A DNA stretch of 64,000 nucleotides from JBBSJZ01 sp041739875 (GTDB taxonomy: Bacteria; Planctomycetota; Planctomycetia; Pirellulales; Pirellulaceae): contig JBGSNA010000016.1 in assembly GCA_041739875.1 (NCBI GenBank), positions 1 to 64,000 on the forward strand, read 5' to 3'. Below, one piece after another: positions 1-8,659 of the stretch (position 1 is the stretch's first letter; each line of letters begins with the position of its first letter). The translations under genes and the position numbers were made by a program. The notes beneath the pieces are model-generated. The model did not search any database and was not told the DNA's origin. It saw only the letters and a program-made list of their open reading frames with translations.

Positions 1-1900
1 GCGTGTCGACCCCGCCGCCAGCGGCGACTTCGATGATGGTGTCGGTACCCAGCGCCGTGTCAGTATCGAACACATACCTGTCGTTACCGGCGCCGCCCGC
101 AAACGTATCGTTACCCGCTAAACCCGTGAGCGTGTTGGCAAGCGTGTTGCCTGTGAGCGAGTCATTGAGTGAACCACCGATCGCATTCTCAATCGTCGTC
201 GCGGATTGCAAATTCAACGACAGATTGGCGTTGATAACTTGTACGGTGGACAGTGATAGATCGACTGTAATCGCTTGAGTTGTCGTCGGGCTGAAATTCA
301 GCGTATCGATGCCGCCGGAATCATTGATCGTGTCGGTGCCCAAGGAGAGATCGGTGTCGAACAGATACGAATCATTGCCGGAACTTCCGGTCAGTATGTC
401 GTTCCCACCACCGCCTGTAAGAATGTTATTCAGAGTATTGCCGGTCAGCGAATCGGCTAGCGCGCCGCCGATGACGGCTTCGATCGTATTCCCGGCGGAG
501 AGCGTCAATGTCAGTCGACCGGCCGTGACAACCTGCGCCGCAGCATTGGAGAGATTGACGGCGACAGACCTCGTGGTGGTGGCGCTGAAGTTGAGCGTAT
601 CGATGCCTCCGCCGGATTCGTTGATTGTATCCGAGCCCTGAGCTAGATCGGTGTCAAACCGATAGGTGTCGTTGCCAGCCGCTCCGACTAACGTGTCATT
701 ACCAGCGCCACCGGTCATCACGTCGTTCCCTAGTCCTCCAGTAAGTACATTGGCCAGCGTATTGCCCGTCAGAGTATCGCCCAGCGCGCCCCCGATGACA
801 TTGTCGATCGACGTGGCCGAGGCGAGTGTCAGAGTCAATCCCGCGTTGACGACCTGAGCCGAGGTTGAAGCCAGATTGACTGTCACGCCGCGCGTAGTAG
901 TTAGACCGAAGTCCACTGTATCGACGCCGGCTATATCGATGATGGTATCGGCACCTAGGGCCAAATCTGTATCAAAGAGATAGGTATCATTGCCAGTACC
1001 GCCGTTGAGCGTGTCATTTCCTCCGCGTCCAGTCAGCACATTATTCAGCGTGTTACCCGTCAGGGTGTCGCCCTGGTTGCCGCCAATCACATTTTCAAGC
1101 AAAGCTCCAGAACTGAGTCTCAGAGTCAGGTTGGCGTTGACAACTTGCGGAGAGGTGGTCGCAAGATTGACAGCAACCGCCAGTGATTCCGTGGTACTGA
1201 AGTCAACCGTATCGACGCCGGAACCGGTTTCGACAATAAGGTCGCTGCCTTGCGACGTATCGGTGTCGAATTTGTAGGTATCAGCTCCAGTTCCACCATC
1301 GAAGCGGTTATTGAGAGAGTTACCGGTGAATACGTTTCTGAACGATCCGCCGATTGCATTTTCAATGGCGTTGCCGGCTGACAACGTCAGCGAGAGATTC
1401 GACGCGGTCACCGTCTGCGCAGCAGCCCCTGATAAGTTAATAGCGACCGGCTTCGTGGACGTGGCTCCGAAATCAAGCGTATCGACTCCGCCACCAGATT
1501 CGTTGATCGTGTCGCTACCCAGGACAAGATCGGTGTCGAAGAGGTAGCGATCATTGCCAGCGCCACCGGTCATGAAGTCATTTCCACCGCCGCCGGTGAA
1601 TACGTTGGGACGTGCATTGCCGATTAGCGTATCCGCCAGGGCACCGCCGATCAGGTTTTCGATCGTGACTGCCGAGGACAGATTCAGATTGAGGTTGGCG
1701 TTGACAGTTTGTGAACCGACCAAGCCCAAGTTGGCAGCGACGCCAAGCGTGGTCGTTTCGCTGAAGTCGAGAGTATCGATTCCACCGCCGATATCGCTAA
1801 CTGTATCCAATCCCAAAGCCGCATCAGTATCGAAGGCGTAGGTATCGTTTCCAGCGCCTCCGAGCAGCACATCATTGCCGCCGCCGCCAATCAGTCGATC
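1..1900 (-). repeat. RTX-like modules of about 265-310 bp
   Basis: About seven long modules (FDTD cores near 1835, 1535, 1270, 980, 660, 365 and 70) each contain one or two GGxGND nonapeptide-like stretches, an FDTD and IESGGGVDT segment, and an IENVIGG-NxLNN segment. They continue past the left edge, so the total number is unknown. Confidence 0.8.
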
Positions 1901-3532
1901 ATTGTCATCGCCTCCGTTGATGGTCGCTCCGATGGTGACAGTGCTTCCGATCGAGAGCGTATCATCACCGCTCTGACCATTGATGATGATTGCGAGAACC
2001 TGACTTGGGTCGAACAGAAACTCCACTCCGTTTCGAACGACGCTTAACTGCGGTACTCCGCCCGGAGTCACTATCTGAAGGGCGATCGTATCGCCCAGGC
2101 TTGTACCATCGACCGTCAGTACGCCATTTGACGGGGCATCCAATTGATATCGCTGCGCGTAAATGCCGTAACCGCTGCCGTCCTGTGTGTAGCTATGCCA
2201 CGTGACAACGAAGTCCCCGTCGGCATCCATCGCCACTGAAGGATTGCCTTGAATGTTCGTCGTGAACGTGTTGACGTGAAACTCGTTCCCGTGCGGTACG
2301 CCCGCTGCCGTGTACGCCTGCGCGTAAATGCCGTAGCTGCTGCCGTCCTGTTCTTTGCTCTGCCACGTGACGACGAAGTCCCCGTCCGCATCTATCGCTA
2401 CGGATGGATCGCGCTGAACGTTCGTCGTGAACGTGTTGACGCGGAATTCGGTCCCTTGCGGTACCCCCGCTGCCGTGTACCGCTGCGCGTAAATGCCGTA
2501 GTTGCTGCCGTCCTGATCTCTGCCCTGCCACGTGACGACGAAGTCCCCGTCCGCATCCATCGCCACAGATGGAAAGGTCTGACTGCTCGTCGTGAACGTG
2601 TTGACGCGGAACTCACCGCCCTGGGTCGCGCCCGCCGCATTGTATCGCTTAGCGTAAATGCCGCTGCCACTCCCGTCCTGATTCAAACTCGCCCAGGTAA
2701 CAACGAAGTCTCCGTCCGCATCCATCGCCACGGATGGTATGAACTGAACGTCCGTCGTGAACGTATTGACGCGGAACTCGCTTCCCTGGGTGGCTCCCGC
2801 TGCGTTGTATCGCTGCGCGTAAATGCCGTTGCCGCTGCCGTCCTGCGCATAGCTCTGCCACGTGACGACGAAGTCCCCGTCCGCATCCATCGCCACGGAA
2901 GGAAAGTTCTGAGAGTCTGTTGTGAACGTGTTGACGCGGAACTCGTTTCCCTGGGTGGCTCCCGCTGCGTTGTATCGCTGCGCGTAAATGCCGAATTGAG
3001 TTTCGCCGTCCTGTTCGAGGCTAGACCACGCGACGACGAAGTCCCCGTCCGCATCCATCGCCACGGAAGGAGCGGACTGAAAGCTCGTTGTAAACGTGTT
3101 GACGCGGAACTCGCTCCCCTGCGCAATGCCCGCAGCATTGTAGCGCTGCGCGTAAACTCCAAAGTTGCTGCCGTCCTGAAGATTGCTCACCCAAGCAACG
3201 ACATAGTCCCCATCGGCATCCATTGCCATGGAAGGCGAGGACTGACCGTTAGCCGCGTGTGTGTTCACCCGAAACTCCGGGCCGATCGGGTTCGCTGCCA
3301 GCAGCGCGCGAGTTTCTAGCTGTTCAAAGAGATATCGTCGCTTACGCAAACGACGTTCGGTCGGTCGCTTCTGTGGTTTTAAAGAAGCAGGATTCGGACG
3401 GCTGAAGAATGACAAAAAGACATCAGAGTGGGACAAAGCTAAATTCTCATTGAATTCGAAAGCAAACACACCAACGGGGGTGGTGCGATCTAACAGCTTA
3501 ACCACTGCATCCAGGATGATGCAAATCGTCAT
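1..3532 (-). CDS. Giant exported repeat protein, partial (C-terminus beyond the left edge)
   Basis: An open minus-strand frame runs from 3532 off the left edge, giving about 1177 residues without a stop. The N-terminus is basic and carries LFEQLETRALLA just before the first repeat, a motif type found at the start of many very large exported planctomycete proteins. Next come seven repeats of about 54 residues with the core PSVAMDADGDFVVTW and the end FRVNTFTT. After a linker follow about seven longer modules with GGAGNDTY, FDTD, DTINESGGG, IENxIGG and LTGNxLNN, which resemble RTX/hemolysin-type calcium-binding repeats. The ATG at 3532 is the longest start; a TTG at 3436 would give a start more typical of the family. 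It begins 28 bp after the TIGR03032-type gene and is probably co-transcribed with it. Adhesin or surface-layer roles are inference; the repeat architecture is seen directly. Confidence 0.85.
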   Translation of the reverse strand, partial: MTICIILDAVVKLLDRTTPVGVFAFEFNENLALSHSDVFLSFFSRPNPASLKPQKRPTERRLRKRRYLFEQLETRALLAANPIGPEFRVNTHAANGQSSPSMAMDADGDYVVAWVSNLQDGSNFGVYAQRYNAAGIAQGSEFRVNTFTTSFQSAPSVAMDADGDFVVAWSSLEQDGETQFGIYAQRYNAAGATQGNEFRVNTFTTDSQNFPSVAMDADGDFVVTWQSYAQDGSGNGIYAQRYNAAGATQGSEFRVNTFTTDVQFIPSVAMDADGDFVVTWASLNQDGSGSGIYAKRYNAAGATQGGEFRVNTFTTSSQTFPSVAMDADGDFVVTWQGRDQDGSNYGIYAQRYTAAGVPQGTEFRVNTFTTNVQRDPSVAIDADGDFVVTWQSKEQDGSSYGIYAQAYTAAGVPHGNEFHVNTFTTNIQGNPSVAMDADGDFVVTWHSYTQDGSGYGIYAQRYQLDAPSNGVLTVDGTSLGDTIALQIVTPGGVPQLSVVRNGVEFLFDPSQVLAIIINGQSGDDTLSIGSTVTIGATINGGDDNDRLIGGGGNDVLLGGAGNDTYAFDTDAALGLDTVSDIGGGIDTLDFSETTTLGVAANLGLVGSQTVNANLNLNLSSAVTIENLIGGALADTLIGNARPNVFTGGGGNDFMTGGAGNDRYLFDTDLVLGSDTINESGGGVDTLDFGATSTKPVAINLSGAAAQTVTASNLSLTLSAGNAIENAIGGSFRNVFTGNSLNNRFDGGTGADTYKFDTDTSQGSDLIVETGSGVDTVDFSTTESLAVAVNLATTSPQVVNANLTLRLSSGALLENVIGGNQGDTLTGNTLNNVLTGRGGNDTLNGGTGNDTYLFDTDLALGADTIIDIAGVDTVDFGLTTTRGVTVNLASTSAQVVNAGLTLTLASATSIDNVIGGALGDTLTGNTLANVLTGGLGNDVMTGGAGNDTLVGAAGNDTYRFDTDLAQGSDTINESGGGIDTLNFSATTTRSVAVNLSNAAAQVVTAGRLTLTLSAGNTIEAVIGGALADSLTGNTLNNILTGGGGNDILTGSSGNDSYLFDTDLSLGTDTINDSGGIDTLNFSPTTTQAITVDLSLSTVQVINANLSLNLQSATTIENAIGGSLNDSLTGNTLANTLTGLAGNDTFAGGAGNDRYVFDTDTALGTDTIIEVAAGGGVDT
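2230..3260 (-). repeat. Seven in-gene repeats of about 165 bp (MDADGD repeats)
   Basis: Seven near-identical units lie at roughly 162-168 bp spacing inside the giant repeat gene; cores are near 3225, 3063, 2897, 2735, 2570, 2405 and 2240. Each encodes an acidic DADGD loop, VVTW, QDGS and YAQRYNAAG. High nucleotide similarity between units suggests recent expansion or gene conversion. Seven copies of this size would fit a seven-bladed propeller, but that fold is only inferred. Confidence 0.85.
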
Positions 3533-3560
3533 TAGAATTATTCCCGGTCCATCACTATTA

Positions 3561-4655
3561 CTACGAAAGTAAATTCTCGGGACGCAGCCAGTATGAGAAA
3601 TCCGGAGCCGTAAATGCCTGTCTTGTCGCGTCGTCGGACACATTCAGAATGTTGACGCTACGAACGACGGGCAAATACTGAACGTCATAAATCTCCGTAC
3701 ACCCAGCAGTGAACTGGAACATTCCCACCGTGTTCCCCGTTGGCAGGTCGATTACCGCCAATCCAGAAAGTAACTTCTCGCATTTCTGCTGGATCGGCAA
3801 ACCACCAAAAATATGCTTCTCGCGGATCTGGCACATTCCGACGACCGCGTATCGACCAATCAAGCAAAGACCTCGCAGGTACGCTGGCAACGTACAGACG
3901 ACTCCAGCAGAACCCGTTTTCGGATCGAAACATAGCAGCTCACCAGCCCCCGAGTTCAATAGCCATAGATGACCGTTGTGCCAACGTGGTGAATGGGGCA
4001 TCGAAAGACCTTTGAGCACGACATTGCCCGTCTCTACGTCGATCATGATCCCGCCTGTCGCCTTTTTGTCGCGCCAACCACCCACAACATCGGTTTCACC
4101 CAATGCGGTCACATACTTTGGCTTGCCATCGACCATCGCCAGTCCATTCAGGTGACAGCGATCTTCCGGTACGATCTCCGATATAAAGGACGGCTTCCAA
4201 CGCGGGACGAACGAAAAATCCTTGCTCAGTGCCGACAGGCACGAAAAACGCGAGTTCACAAACCATACGCCGTCGCTGCCGAAGGCCACATCATGGACGT
4301 TCACATCCCCGGTGTGATACGTCGCGCGAGGCAGATAGAGCGCATCGTAACGACCGGGCTGATCGACCAAGATGTCTTTGGCGAGCAATGTTGAGTCGGC
4401 AAACAAAGTGATTTCATGCCGTGTCGCCAGCGCCAGCTTTCCTGGTCCAACGGCCAGTCCCATCGGTTTAGTGAACTGACGCATCAGCAGCGACAACTGC
4501 TGACCACGCCAACCAAGCATTGCGACCTTGCCCGCTTGGTAAGTGGTCACGGCGAGTGAACCATTCAATTGTGCTAGCCAATTAGCAAACGGCTCGGAGT
4601 TTCGGCATTCGATTTGTTCATCTGCTTGAGGAGGGCGTTCAGGGCGAGTATCCAT
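3561..4655 (-). CDS. TIGR03032/DUF4915-type conserved protein
   Basis: A 364-residue protein with the typical opening of the TIGR03032 family: FANWLAQLNGSLAVTTYQAGK near residues 24-44, then GLAVGPGKLALATRHEI and an HDVAFGSDGVWFVNSRFSC stretch. The repeating short beta-rich segments (LWLLNSGAGELLCFDP, LRGLCLIGRYAVVGM) suggest a beta-propeller-like fold. There is no signal peptide. The biochemical role of the family is not known to me. It lies 71 bp downstream of the O-GlcNAc-transferase-like gene and 28 bp upstream of the giant repeat gene on the same strand, which suggests a shared transcript. Family membership is recognised from sequence; any part in glycosylation or export is inference. 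Confidence 0.8.
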   Translation of the reverse strand: MDTRPERPPQADEQIECRNSEPFANWLAQLNGSLAVTTYQAGKVAMLGWRGQQLSLLMRQFTKPMGLAVGPGKLALATRHEITLFADSTLLAKDILVDQPGRYDALYLPRATYHTGDVNVHDVAFGSDGVWFVNSRFSCLSALSKDFSFVPRWKPSFISEIVPEDRCHLNGLAMVDGKPKYVTALGETDVVGGWRDKKATGGIMIDVETGNVVLKGLSMPHSPRWHNGHLWLLNSGAGELLCFDPKTGSAGVVCTLPAYLRGLCLIGRYAVVGMCQIREKHIFGGLPIQQKCEKLLSGLAVIDLPTGNTVGMFQFTAGCTEIYDVQYLPVVRSVNILNVSDDATRQAFTAPDFSYWLRPENLLS

Positions 4656-4714
4656 GGCTTACATGCGATCTAATTGTTAGAAGTTAACGGGCTTGTCGTT
4701 ATGGGAATATCGCC

Positions 4715-4742
4715 ACGGGTCTGTCGTTACGGGTCTGTCGCT
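4715..4742. repeat. 14-bp tandem repeat across the end of the glycosyltransferase gene
   Basis: Two copies of a 14-bp unit (acgggtctgtcgtt, one change in the second copy) lie side by side. The stop codon of the glycosyltransferase gene (TAA at 4727-4729, minus strand) is inside the first copy. A looser third copy (12 of 14 bases) sits at 4687-4700. Confidence 0.8.
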
Positions 4743-6799
4743 ACGACTCGTTCAAAAAACTCACGATAAGCCGTGACGGCGGTGTCGTCGGAAAACAGCA
4801 CGTCACAGCCTTCACGGATGCGTTCGTGAAGTTCACGCCGCCAATCGAGATCGGTTGAGACTTGAAGAGCTTTGGTTACGTAATCTTCAGGCGAAGACGC
4901 AACCAATTCCAAGAAACCCATTTTTCGATAAGCCCCCAGCGCATAACGACTGCGATGGAATCTACCAGGCAGCGACACAACCGGGGTGCCACATGCAAAT
5001 GCATCGTATAGGGAGTTGGCTCCGCCACCATAGTGCATTGTATCGAGCATCACGTCGGCGTTACCAACCATATGAAGATAGTCCGTACGCGGCAGTCGTG
5101 GCAAAAAAATGATTCGCGACGAAACATCAGGTATAGCTCTCTTGAATCGCTCTCGCAGCTGTCGAGTGATCGACGGATGCGAATCTTCGACCACAGCTAA
5201 GTAGCCAGTGGTGTCGCGACGCAGCAGTTCGCCAAGCACAGCATCGAACTCGGGGTGGTACTTCCGCAGATTCTGGGTGCAAAGGTAGATGGCTCCGTTT
5301 TCCGGGAGTCCCATGTCGGATCGCGAGCGCAATTGAAGTGGTACCGGCGGCTTGGCATACCACGTTGGTAGCGTGTTTAACCGAATGAGCTTCTCCGTAT
5401 AATCCTCATCGGCCTCTTCGGATTCGATCCCATCACATGAGATGAAATAATCAATGGTCGGTATTCCGCTCGTGACCGGCCAGCCCCAGCCGGTACTCTG
5501 AAATCGAGCTGGCTTCAGGAATGGAAGAAAATAGTTTAACGAATCAGTTCCGACTTCCCAGTAATGCAGGAGATCAAAATTTGCGTCATGAAGACGCTGG
5601 GCCGCTTCATCAATCCGTTCAGGTATGACAAGATGCTTTGCGGGAGTCTCACCCAACAAGTGCTTCAAGATATTGGACCCGGCATGGCTGCAGACGACCG
5701 TGACATCAACGTCGTCATTGGGCAAGCGAGCGACCAACTTGCCAAGACACTCGGCATAGACCCCTTCGTGCCCGTGGGTAACGACCACACCGATGTGAGG
5801 CTTCCCGGTACGCGGCTTGATTTCCAACGGCTTGAGATGCTCGGTAAATAGATTCGCGTAAGCAACCTTGAGTGGCCGCATCTCCAATCCATGATAAGCC
5901 CATGCCATCGGAGCTTCTGCGCTATACGAATGCAGTGTCGACAGATCAACTTGAAGGTTCTGTGTACGAAGAGCGTCAAGCTCGCAAAGCAGTCTTTTTT
6001 CATGCTGTTCAATTTCGTCCACGCTCGACGCGATTGCAGGTAGAATCGTGGCGACGCGCAATTGCGACGGCAATGAGTTTCGTTCTCTCACAGCCAGTCG
6101 ACTGAAGTGCTCGCGCGCTACCGCATCATCCCCCCTCGACCTTGCCAGACTGCCCAGCGTCTTGAGGACGTCATCGCTCTCGGGCTCTAAACTCGCTGCG
6201 CGCGCGGCGAATTCAGTTGCATCAACGTGTTCACCTAAATCCGCACAAACTCCGGAGAGCGCGAGTAACACTTCGGCTCGTGGCGGCTGGAGGGGCGGCT
6301 GAAGCGATAGCACCATGCGGTAGTGTTCCGCTGATCGAGGAAGTCGACCTTCGGCTCGAAGCAGATTCGCCAGATTGAGATGAGCTTTTGCGTATCCTGG
6401 GCGCACGTCAATCGCAGCTTGAAAGGAAACGATGGCTTCCGACGCACACCCTTGGTCACGAAGTACGTTCCCCATATTGAAGTAAGCCTCTGCAAATCGA
6501 GGCTGCAGTTCAAGAGCTCGCTGCAACGATTGATGTGCTTCGTCCAAGCGTCCAGCCTGGCGAAGAGCTTCACCGACGTTGTTGGCAAGGGCGGCGTCCG
6601 CCGGCCTCAGCAGAACCGCTTGCTGCAAGGCTGCCACACCTTCATCAAATCGGGACATTCGGCACAAGGCCAGCCCCAGCAACTGCCAAGCATCCACAAG
6701 AAGCGGCTCACGCAACACAAGGCTTCGGGAAAGTTCGATCGCCTCCAACGATCGGCCCGCTTGAAAAAGAGCCACGGCTTCAGAAAGCGACTTCACCAT
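4727..6799 (-). CDS. TPR protein with O-GlcNAc-transferase-like (GT41) catalytic domain
   Basis: A 690-residue protein. About the first 240 residues are tandem TPRs (AWQLLGLALCRMSRFDEGV, AEAYFNMGNVLRDQG, AKAHLNLANLLRAEGRL). The C-terminal half, from about residue 345, resembles the GT41 domain: HIGVVVTHGHEG, FDLLHYWEVGTDSLNYFLP, and near the end LDTMHYGGGANSLYDAFACG followed by TPVVSLPG, the nucleotide-sugar-binding part. The start at 6799 is preferred because a frame extending to 6931 would run into the fmt coding region; it leaves a 100-bp gap to fmt. There is no signal peptide, so it should act in the cytoplasm. It probably glycosylates a protein; the neighbouring giant exported repeat protein is an attractive but unproven substrate. 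Confidence 0.85.
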   Translation of the reverse strand: MVKSLSEAVALFQAGRSLEAIELSRSLVLREPLLVDAWQLLGLALCRMSRFDEGVAALQQAVLLRPADAALANNVGEALRQAGRLDEAHQSLQRALELQPRFAEAYFNMGNVLRDQGCASEAIVSFQAAIDVRPGYAKAHLNLANLLRAEGRLPRSAEHYRMVLSLQPPLQPPRAEVLLALSGVCADLGEHVDATEFAARAASLEPESDDVLKTLGSLARSRGDDAVAREHFSRLAVRERNSLPSQLRVATILPAIASSVDEIEQHEKRLLCELDALRTQNLQVDLSTLHSYSAEAPMAWAYHGLEMRPLKVAYANLFTEHLKPLEIKPRTGKPHIGVVVTHGHEGVYAECLGKLVARLPNDDVDVTVVCSHAGSNILKHLLGETPAKHLVIPERIDEAAQRLHDANFDLLHYWEVGTDSLNYFLPFLKPARFQSTGWGWPVTSGIPTIDYFISCDGIESEEADEDYTEKLIRLNTLPTWYAKPPVPLQLRSRSDMGLPENGAIYLCTQNLRKYHPEFDAVLGELLRRDTTGYLAVVEDSHPSITRQLRERFKRAIPDVSSRIIFLPRLPRTDYLHMVGNADVMLDTMHYGGGANSLYDAFACGTPVVSLPGRFHRSRYALGAYRKMGFLELVASSPEDYVTKALQVSTDLDWRRELHERIREGCDVLFSDDTAVTAYREFFERVVATDP

Positions 6800-6899
6800 T
6801 TTTTTCTCGCGGGGTTGAAGCGAACAACGAGCGACCAAATATTCTTGGGAAATCTGCCACAGTCCAGTATTTCGCAGCACCTTTTGCCCAGAGCGACGT

Positions 6900-7886
6900 T
6901 TAAGAGAGTCTGTATAGATTCTGGTAACCACACAGAAATTCTTTCCCGGTCATTTCGCGTTTGCCGGCGGGTTGTAGCCGATCGATTGAGACGACGCCGT
7001 CGCCGGTGCACACGAGCAATTCGTCGCCAGCGAGAATCTCGCCTGGGGATGCGTGCTCAGGTCGCGAAGTCCGCGAGGCGGTGACTTGTTTCATTGCGAC
7101 ACGCAGCGGCGGTTTCCCATCCGCGACGGTGATGTGCGTGAAAGCGATTGGCCAAGGCTGCATCCCGCGAACTTGACAATCGATCTCGCGAGAGGTGCGG
7201 CTCCAGTTGATTTCGCCGTCAGCTTTTTGCAGCCTCGGTGCTCGGCTGACTTTCGTCGCGTCCTGAGAGGTACCGATCGAAGACTCGCGATCCCAAACGC
7301 CGAGCATCTCAATGGCTTCGAGTGTCGCTGGGACACCGAGTAGCGAAAGTCGTTCTTCGAGTTCGCCTGAGGTTTCTTTCTCGCCGACGGGCGTTTCTCG
7401 CGTTTGAAGAATTGGACCGCCATCCAACCGCGGCGTCATGTGAATGACGCTCACGCCAGCGATCGCGTCACCGGAAAGTACCGCCCATTGAACAGGCGCG
7501 GCGCCTCGGTAAGCCGGAAGCAACGAACCGTGCAAGTTGATCCCGCCAAGCGGCGCCGACTCCAGCGCCGCTGGCTTGAGGATTTGGCCATAGTCACACA
7601 CGACAAGCAAGTCCGCTTGCTCCGCGACTAACCGCTCGACAGCGTCAGCATCATTGATGCTCAGCGGATCGAAAATCGGCAATGAGGCGGACTCAGCCCA
7701 CTCGCGAACGGGCGCGGGCGGTGCCGCGCCTCGAGTTTTCACTGGCGGTTGCGGACGCGTAACGACAAGCGTGATGTCATGCCCGGCGGCGAGGATCGCA
7801 CGAAAGGACGGCACGGCGAACGGACCGGTGCCCATCACGATCATTCGCAAAGGTTTCGATGTCGTGGTAGCGAGTAGCTCGGTCAT
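6900..7886 (-). CDS. fmt: Methionyl-tRNA formyltransferase
   Basis: A 328-residue enzyme that formylates initiator Met-tRNA using 10-formyl-tetrahydrofolate. The N-terminal Rossmann part starts MIVMGTGPFAVPSFRAIL. The catalytic signature is clear in NLHGSLLPAYRGAAPVQWA and GVSVIHMTPRLDGGPIL, around residues 135-175. The C-terminal part holds the tRNA-binding OB-like domain, with QVRGMQPWPIAF and REMTGKEFLCG. An AGGAGA Shine-Dalgarno lies just before the ATG at 7886. It follows def by 54 bp, the common fmt-def pairing that couples formylation and deformylation. Confidence 0.97.
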   Translation of the reverse strand: MTELLATTTSKPLRMIVMGTGPFAVPSFRAILAAGHDITLVVTRPQPPVKTRGAAPPAPVREWAESASLPIFDPLSINDADAVERLVAEQADLLVVCDYGQILKPAALESAPLGGINLHGSLLPAYRGAAPVQWAVLSGDAIAGVSVIHMTPRLDGGPILQTRETPVGEKETSGELEERLSLLGVPATLEAIEMLGVWDRESSIGTSQDATKVSRAPRLQKADGEINWSRTSREIDCQVRGMQPWPIAFTHITVADGKPPLRVAMKQVTASRTSRPEHASPGEILAGDELLVCTGDGVVSIDRLQPAGKREMTGKEFLCGYQNLYRLS

Positions 7887-7940
7887 AGTTCTCTCCTGAA
7901 CGTCGACAAGGCCAGATGGCGTATCCGGCGCGTTGCAAAA

Positions 7941-8525
7941 CTAGGCGTACTTTTCGTGCCAAGTCGCCAAACGCGCGAGGAGTTCTTCGTCACTCGGAAT
8001 GGTCCCAGTGGACTGGTGCGATCGGAAATCCGTCACAAGCTCATCGAGACCGTCTTCGACATCTCGAACCGACTCATTGGACATGCGATCAAAAAACATC
8101 ACGCCATCCAAGTGATCATTCTCGTGCATAAAAATGCGGGCGAGAAATCCGTCTACTTCACGATCAATCAAGTTCCCCGATAAATCGTAGGCATTGATAC
8201 GGATAGTCTTGGGACGCTTCACGAGTCCATACATACCCGGCAGACTCAAGCAACCTTCCTGGGACGTTTCGCTTCCCTTGGGCCGCGTCAACTCGGGGTT
8301 GAGAAGCACAAATTCCTCGCCTTCACCCTTTCGCCCGGTCTCGTTGACGACAAACATGCGAAGCGGAATATCAACCTGGTTCGCGGCCAGCCCCACGCCC
8401 TCGTTCGTATACATCAACTCCAGCATCTCGGCGGCGATATCCTTCAAGGCACTATCGACCCGGCGAATGGGCTTGCTCTTGTAACGAAGCGTCGGATGCG
8501 GAAAACGAATGATGGAAAGCGACAT
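7941..8525 (-). CDS. def: Peptide deformylase
   Basis: A 194-residue metalloenzyme that removes the formyl group from new proteins. All three family motifs are present: GVGLAANQ (motif 1), EGCLSLPG (motif 2, with the metal-binding Cys) and HENDHLDG (motif 3, with both His ligands and the catalytic Glu). The ATG at 8525 (MSLSIIRFPHPTLR) fits the usual N-terminus; an upstream in-frame start at 8561 would add 12 non-conserved residues. It is the first gene of the minus-strand run def-fmt and is divergent from mch. Confidence 0.97.
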   Translation of the reverse strand: MSLSIIRFPHPTLRYKSKPIRRVDSALKDIAAEMLELMYTNEGVGLAANQVDIPLRMFVVNETGRKGEGEEFVLLNPELTRPKGSETSQEGCLSLPGMYGLVKRPKTIRINAYDLSGNLIDREVDGFLARIFMHENDHLDGVMFFDRMSNESVRDVEDGLDELVTDFRSHQSTGTIPSDEELLARLATWHEKYA

Positions 8526-8593
8526 CGGCAAAACTAAACGTGGAAGTGGATTTCCCACCATGCTACGACACTTCGACCAAAAGATGAACTACC

Positions 8594-8633
8594 TCTCCCC
8601 ATCTGCACAGCGTTTTCCCCATCTGGACAGCGA
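8594..8633. repeat. 20-bp imperfect tandem repeat in the def-mch gap
   Basis: Two adjacent 20-bp units (tctccccatctgcacagcgt and a copy with 17-18 identical bases) lie 27-66 bp upstream of the mch start. They could be paired binding sites for a regulator, or simply another of the short tandem duplications common in this window. Confidence 0.7.
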
Positions 8634-8659
8634 TACCGCTTTCCGCGAACCTTTGCAGC

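Noticed and set aside
2249..3319. A 356-codon plus-strand frame with repeats such as LRVNAVAAAVL.
   Set aside because: It is the reverse complement of the repeat units of the giant minus-strand gene; the minus frame has clear protein motifs, while this one has none and stays open only because the repeats do.
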